Shown piece by piece: positions 61,101 to 64,000 of a stretch of 64,000 nt of DNA (the stretch's first letter is position 1; each line of letters opens with the position of its first letter). Made by a program: the position numbers and the translations under genes. A model generated the notes under the pieces. It had not been told where the DNA came from, did no database searches, and saw only the letters and a program-made list of their open reading frames with translations. The stretch comes from Alnus glutinosa. Lineage: Eukaryota > Streptophyta > Magnoliopsida > Fagales > Betulaceae. The DNA lies in contig NC_084894.1 in NCBI RefSeq assembly GCF_958979055.1, forward strand, positions 6,879,501 to 6,943,500, in the 5' to 3' direction.

Positions 61101-61875
61101 TTTGAAATGAGAGGGACATGCAGAGTATCCAAGAGGTCAAATTGAGAAGTATGAGTGAATAGACGAGTGGTACCAATATGATCAATTGAGAGCCCCTTAC
61201 CGTTACCAATACGAATTTTGTCTGAGCCAATGTAGTCTTTAGCCTTGATGTTGAGGCTGGCCAAGTCAGAAGTTAGATGATGAGTGGCTCTCGAGTCAGG
61301 GTAACAATTCTAATCTGAACTGCTGGAGGGTGCCGAGAGATAAGCCTGTGCTTGAGGAGGCTATTCATGAGCGTAGGCCTCATTGAAGCGATTGTAGCAG
61401 TCCAGCACTACATGACCATAGTGGTTGCACACTTGACACAAAGGTCGCTTGGAGCGGGAATTGCTGGATGGAAAGCCATGGCTAAAGGATCCTTGACCCC
61501 TTCCTTGAAAGGGTCTAGATGTACCAAAGAAGAAGCTACGGCCAGAGTTGTGACCATGAGAACCACGCATGCCTCGGGATGGGTAGTGAGGAGAGTAGCC
61601 TCGGGTGGCAACGTTAGCACCAGCAACCAAGAGATCAAGAGAGGCTTGATGTTGTTCTAGCCGCATCTCATGAGAGAGAAGATGGCCATAAATCTCATCC
61701 ACAAAAAGAGTTCAGCTATGGTTGTAACAGAGTTGACGAAAGGATCAAAATCAGATCCAAGGCCCGCCAGGAGAAAGAACACCATCTCAAAGCCATTGAA
61801 AGGCTGACCAACGACAGCAAAGGCATCACACAGTGTCTGGAAGGTGTGATAATAATCGGCGATAGAGGAGGATCC
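58155..61875 (-). mobile_element. Decayed Ty1/Copia internal region, interrupted at 61876
   Basis: On minus: gag with CCHC knuckle CQVCNHYGHVVLDC (about 61410-61450), protease/GAG-pre-integrase region (61022-61264, then CTACLGAKSKQLPF near 60780), integrase start (WGPAPVNSRSGAKYYVSF near 60660), the HPMVTRAK linker (about 59790), reverse transcriptase with YVDD (about 59110), and RNase H with [20 protein letters not shown] and SSTEAEY. Many frameshifts and stops. The gag frame is cut at 61876 by the nested LTR element, so the 5' end of this Copia lies beyond the window. Confidence 0.9.
58254..59126 (-). pseudogene. Copia reverse transcriptase C-part and RNase H
   Basis: The longest surviving frame of the element (290 codons). 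It starts at [10 protein letters not shown] (the catalytic YVDD box), then [15 protein letters not shown] and [10 protein letters not shown], and ends with RNase H motifs including [11 protein letters not shown] and [16 protein letters not shown]. In the family these copy element RNA to DNA. Upstream frames are broken, so no full polyprotein can be made. Confidence 0.9.
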
Positions 61876-64000
61876 TGACGCCGGAACAGAATAGTGATTA
61901 TTCTGCAGGCTAATCAACAAGTAGTTTGCAAGGAAGAAGACAGGAAATTCACCCCAAAAACAGAGAGAAAACTCTGAATTCGATAAATTATCAATAATAA
62001 CAAAACTGTTGGAAAAACGCCCACAAGCCGAGCTAATATAGCTAAAAATTCGACCTTTAGGATTTTACCAAAAATAGCAAAACCCTAATAAAATCTCCTA
62101 AGACTTGAAATAAATACAAATAAGCATATTATGAAAATACTTGGTGCCAAAGAATATCTCCAAATTAATGGAAAATATTTGGTGCCAAAGAATTACCATA
62201 TTAGGGAAAATATAATAACTATAATATTACTTAACGACTACGTAAATATAATTATGGGAATTCTTTAAAAGATGAATCAAGATATTTGTGATAGTCTCTT
62301 CTTTCCTTCTTGGTCTTTCCCTTGATGGATGTTGACAATTGGTAGAGAATATCTTCTAAATCAGAACTTGCTAAAGGTCTCTTCTTTCCTTCTTGAGTAG
62401 TTGACCCTTTCCTTTCTTGCTTAAATCAAGCCAATCACATCGCCACATCATAGACCAATTAATTCTATAGTTGCGTCTGATTTCTTCCTGCATCAGTCTC
62501 ACCGGGTTGGAAAGAATTCGTCCTCGAATTCGAACCTTCTTTACCTCTATCTTTTGGATGGCCGATCAATTCATTCCATTCTGTATTTCTCAATATCAAA
62601 CTAACTTGAAACCAGAAGATAAATAAATTGCAACCCATCACAACGACTAGCCTCACACTAAATTGAAATAATTCAATCTTCTCACGTCTTTTATTTATTT
62701 TCTCTAATTCACGCTCCATAAAAGTCTTCAAAGAATTATCAATTCTTTCTTGACCGCAAAAATTAAAATTGTCATCCATCTCGCCAAAACCAACATTCAA
62801 ATTATTACTAGAAGAACTTGATAGAAAATTTTCGATCCCAAGAAAATCAACATAACTAATTTCCTCATTACTCAACTGAAATCCCTCGTTATGTGGACTT
62901 TCATCAAACACATGGTAGTCATTATTTTCTTCAATAAATTTTATTGCATCACCCACAAAACTTACCTCTTTCAATAAATCTTCTTCTTCATGATAGACAT
63001 CATAAATTGGGGGAGAATTCCAATCCACAAATCCTTGTGAAGGATTTTCAACATCTTCATGTTCAACATCATCATGAACATCTCCATGTATGAACTCCTC
63101 ATCAACGAACTCGTCTTCTTGGAACTCTTCATCAACAATTTCTTCATCCCGACCACGTTGTTCCCGGTATGGAGCAGGATTGTGATACGGGTTGTCGAAG
63201 GTGGAATTGGAATCGGAGTTCATCTCACGATTGCCGAATTCCTGCGCCGCTAGGCGCTGGGCTAACTCTGCAACTTGCATCTGCAAATCCTCAATCATCA
63301 TATCCTGAACGTTACGATCATGGTGCGGAGCTTCCTCATTCGGAACCTGCTCACGACGACCACCAGCCATCGAAACTGATGAATAACTCATCTCAGGAAA
63401 GTGCTAAAGCTCTGATACCAATTGACGCCGGAACAGAATAGCGATTATTTTGCAGGCTAATCAACAAGTAGTTTGCAAGGAAGAAGACAGGAAATTCACC
63501 CCAAAAACAGAGAGAAAACTCTGAATTCGATAAATTATCAATAATAACAAAACTGTCGGAAAAACGCCCACAAGCCGGGCTAATATAGCTGAAAATTCGA
63601 CCTTTAGGATTTTACCAAAAATAGCAAAACCCTAATAAAATCTCCTAAGACTTGAAATAAATACAAATAAGCATATTATGAAAATACTTGGTGCCAAAGA
63701 ATATCTCCAAATTAATGGAAAATATTTGGTGCCAAAGAATTACCATATTAGGGAAAATATAATAACTATAAAATTATTTAACGACTACGTAAATATAATT
63801 ATGGGAATTCTTTAAAAGATGAATCAAGAGATTTGTGATAGTCTCTTCTTTCCTTCTTGGTCTTTCCCTTGATGGATGTTGACAATTGGTAGAGAATATC
63901 TTCTAAATCAGAACTTGCTAAAGGTCTCTTCTTTCCTTCTTGAGTAGTTGACCCTTTCCTTTCTTGCTTAAATCAAGCCAATCACATCGCCACATCATAG
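61876..64000 (-). mobile_element. Short LTR element nested in the Copia gag; 5' LTR runs off the window
   Basis: Two direct repeats begin TGACGCCGGAACAG at 61876 and 63423. They align without gaps for 578 bp to the window edge with about 8 differences. On minus, a TGGTATCAGAGC primer-binding site (63409-63420) follows the 5' LTR. By comparison with the solo LTR at 43.7 kb, the full LTR probably ends at 62495 (...CTGCATCA). The interior is only about 0.9 kb. It inserts after GGATCC inside the Copia gag frame. A 5-bp duplication cannot be tested because the other flank is outside. Confidence 0.88.
62465..63391 (-). CDS. Internal ORF of the nested LTR element (gag start joined to a pol-type tail)
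   Basis: 308 codons, intact. The N-terminus resembles Ty3-type gag leaders (MQVAELAQRLAAQE) and is followed by a very acidic region (runs of Asp/Glu at about residues 80-180). The C-terminus reads HPKDRGKEGSNSRTNSFQPGE, which I associate with the end of Ty3-type polyproteins. Protease, reverse transcriptase and integrase are absent. The likely origin is an internal deletion that fused the two ends. The last ~10 codons run into the LTR. A hydrophobic stretch sits at about residues 245-265. Any role in helping the element move is unknown. Confidence 0.65.
   Translation of the reverse strand: MSYSSVSMAGGRREQVPNEEAPHHDRNVQDMMIEDLQMQVAELAQRLAAQEFGNREMNSDSNSTFDNPYHNPAPYREQRGRDEEIVDEEFQEDEFVDEEFIHGDVHDDVEHEDVENPSQGFVDWNSPPIYDVYHEEEDLLKEVSFVGDAIKFIEENNDYHVFDESPHNEGFQLSNEEISYVDFLGIENFLSSSSSNNLNVGFGEMDDNFNFCGQERIDNSLKTFMERELEKINKRREKIELFQFSVRLVVVMGCNLFIFWFQVSLILRNTEWNELIGHPKDRGKEGSNSRTNSFQPGETDAGRNQTQL

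Overview
The window is nuclear DNA from a flowering plant, most likely a woody eudicot. The evidence is spliced plant genes (two alpha/beta hydrolases and a CEN/TFL1-type gene), a PPR-DYW editing-factor gene, AT-rich intergenic DNA, and plant transposon families (L1-type LINEs, Copia and Ty3-like LTR elements, Cassandra/TRIM, CACTA, fold-back MITEs). The species cannot be read from the sequence; I only suspect a tree genome.

Layout: 0-1.2 kb is one end of an LTR element. 2.3-6.9 kb is a cluster of fold-back MITEs and other non-coding repeats. 7.36-8.91 kb (minus) is alpha/beta-hydrolase gene 1. 10.5-20.0 kb is an AT-rich repeat domain, Helitron-like at its left edge, split by a 6-kb L1-type LINE with a likely target-site duplication (TSD). 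20.2-24.1 kb (minus) is paralogous hydrolase gene 2, whose first exon looks frameshifted. 26.3-28.3 kb (minus) is an intronless PLS-DYW PPR gene. 33.8-35.0 kb (plus) is a complete four-exon CEN/TFL1-type gene. 36.0-37.3 kb holds a Cassandra element (5S rRNA-like LTRs) and a second TRIM with inverted LTRs inside one TSD. 43.66-44.29 kb is a solo LTR with a perfect TSD. 45.75-47.56 kb is a non-autonomous CACTA transposon. 50.7-51.9 kb is a 5'-truncated LINE with TSD. 55.7-57.3 kb is another LINE fragment on minus. 57.8-64.0 kb is a decayed Copia element interrupted by a short, young deletion-derivative LTR element that runs off the window.

How the genes relate: the two hydrolases are tandem paralogs in the same orientation, with the same exon phases and the same unusual GC-AG intron, pushed apart by the repeat domain. 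The PPR gene probably acts in organelle RNA editing and the CEN/TFL1-type gene in meristem and flowering control. They are independent neighbours, not a pathway. No bacterial-style system, CRISPR array or biosynthetic cluster is present. The unusual material is in transposon architecture and gene-structure details.
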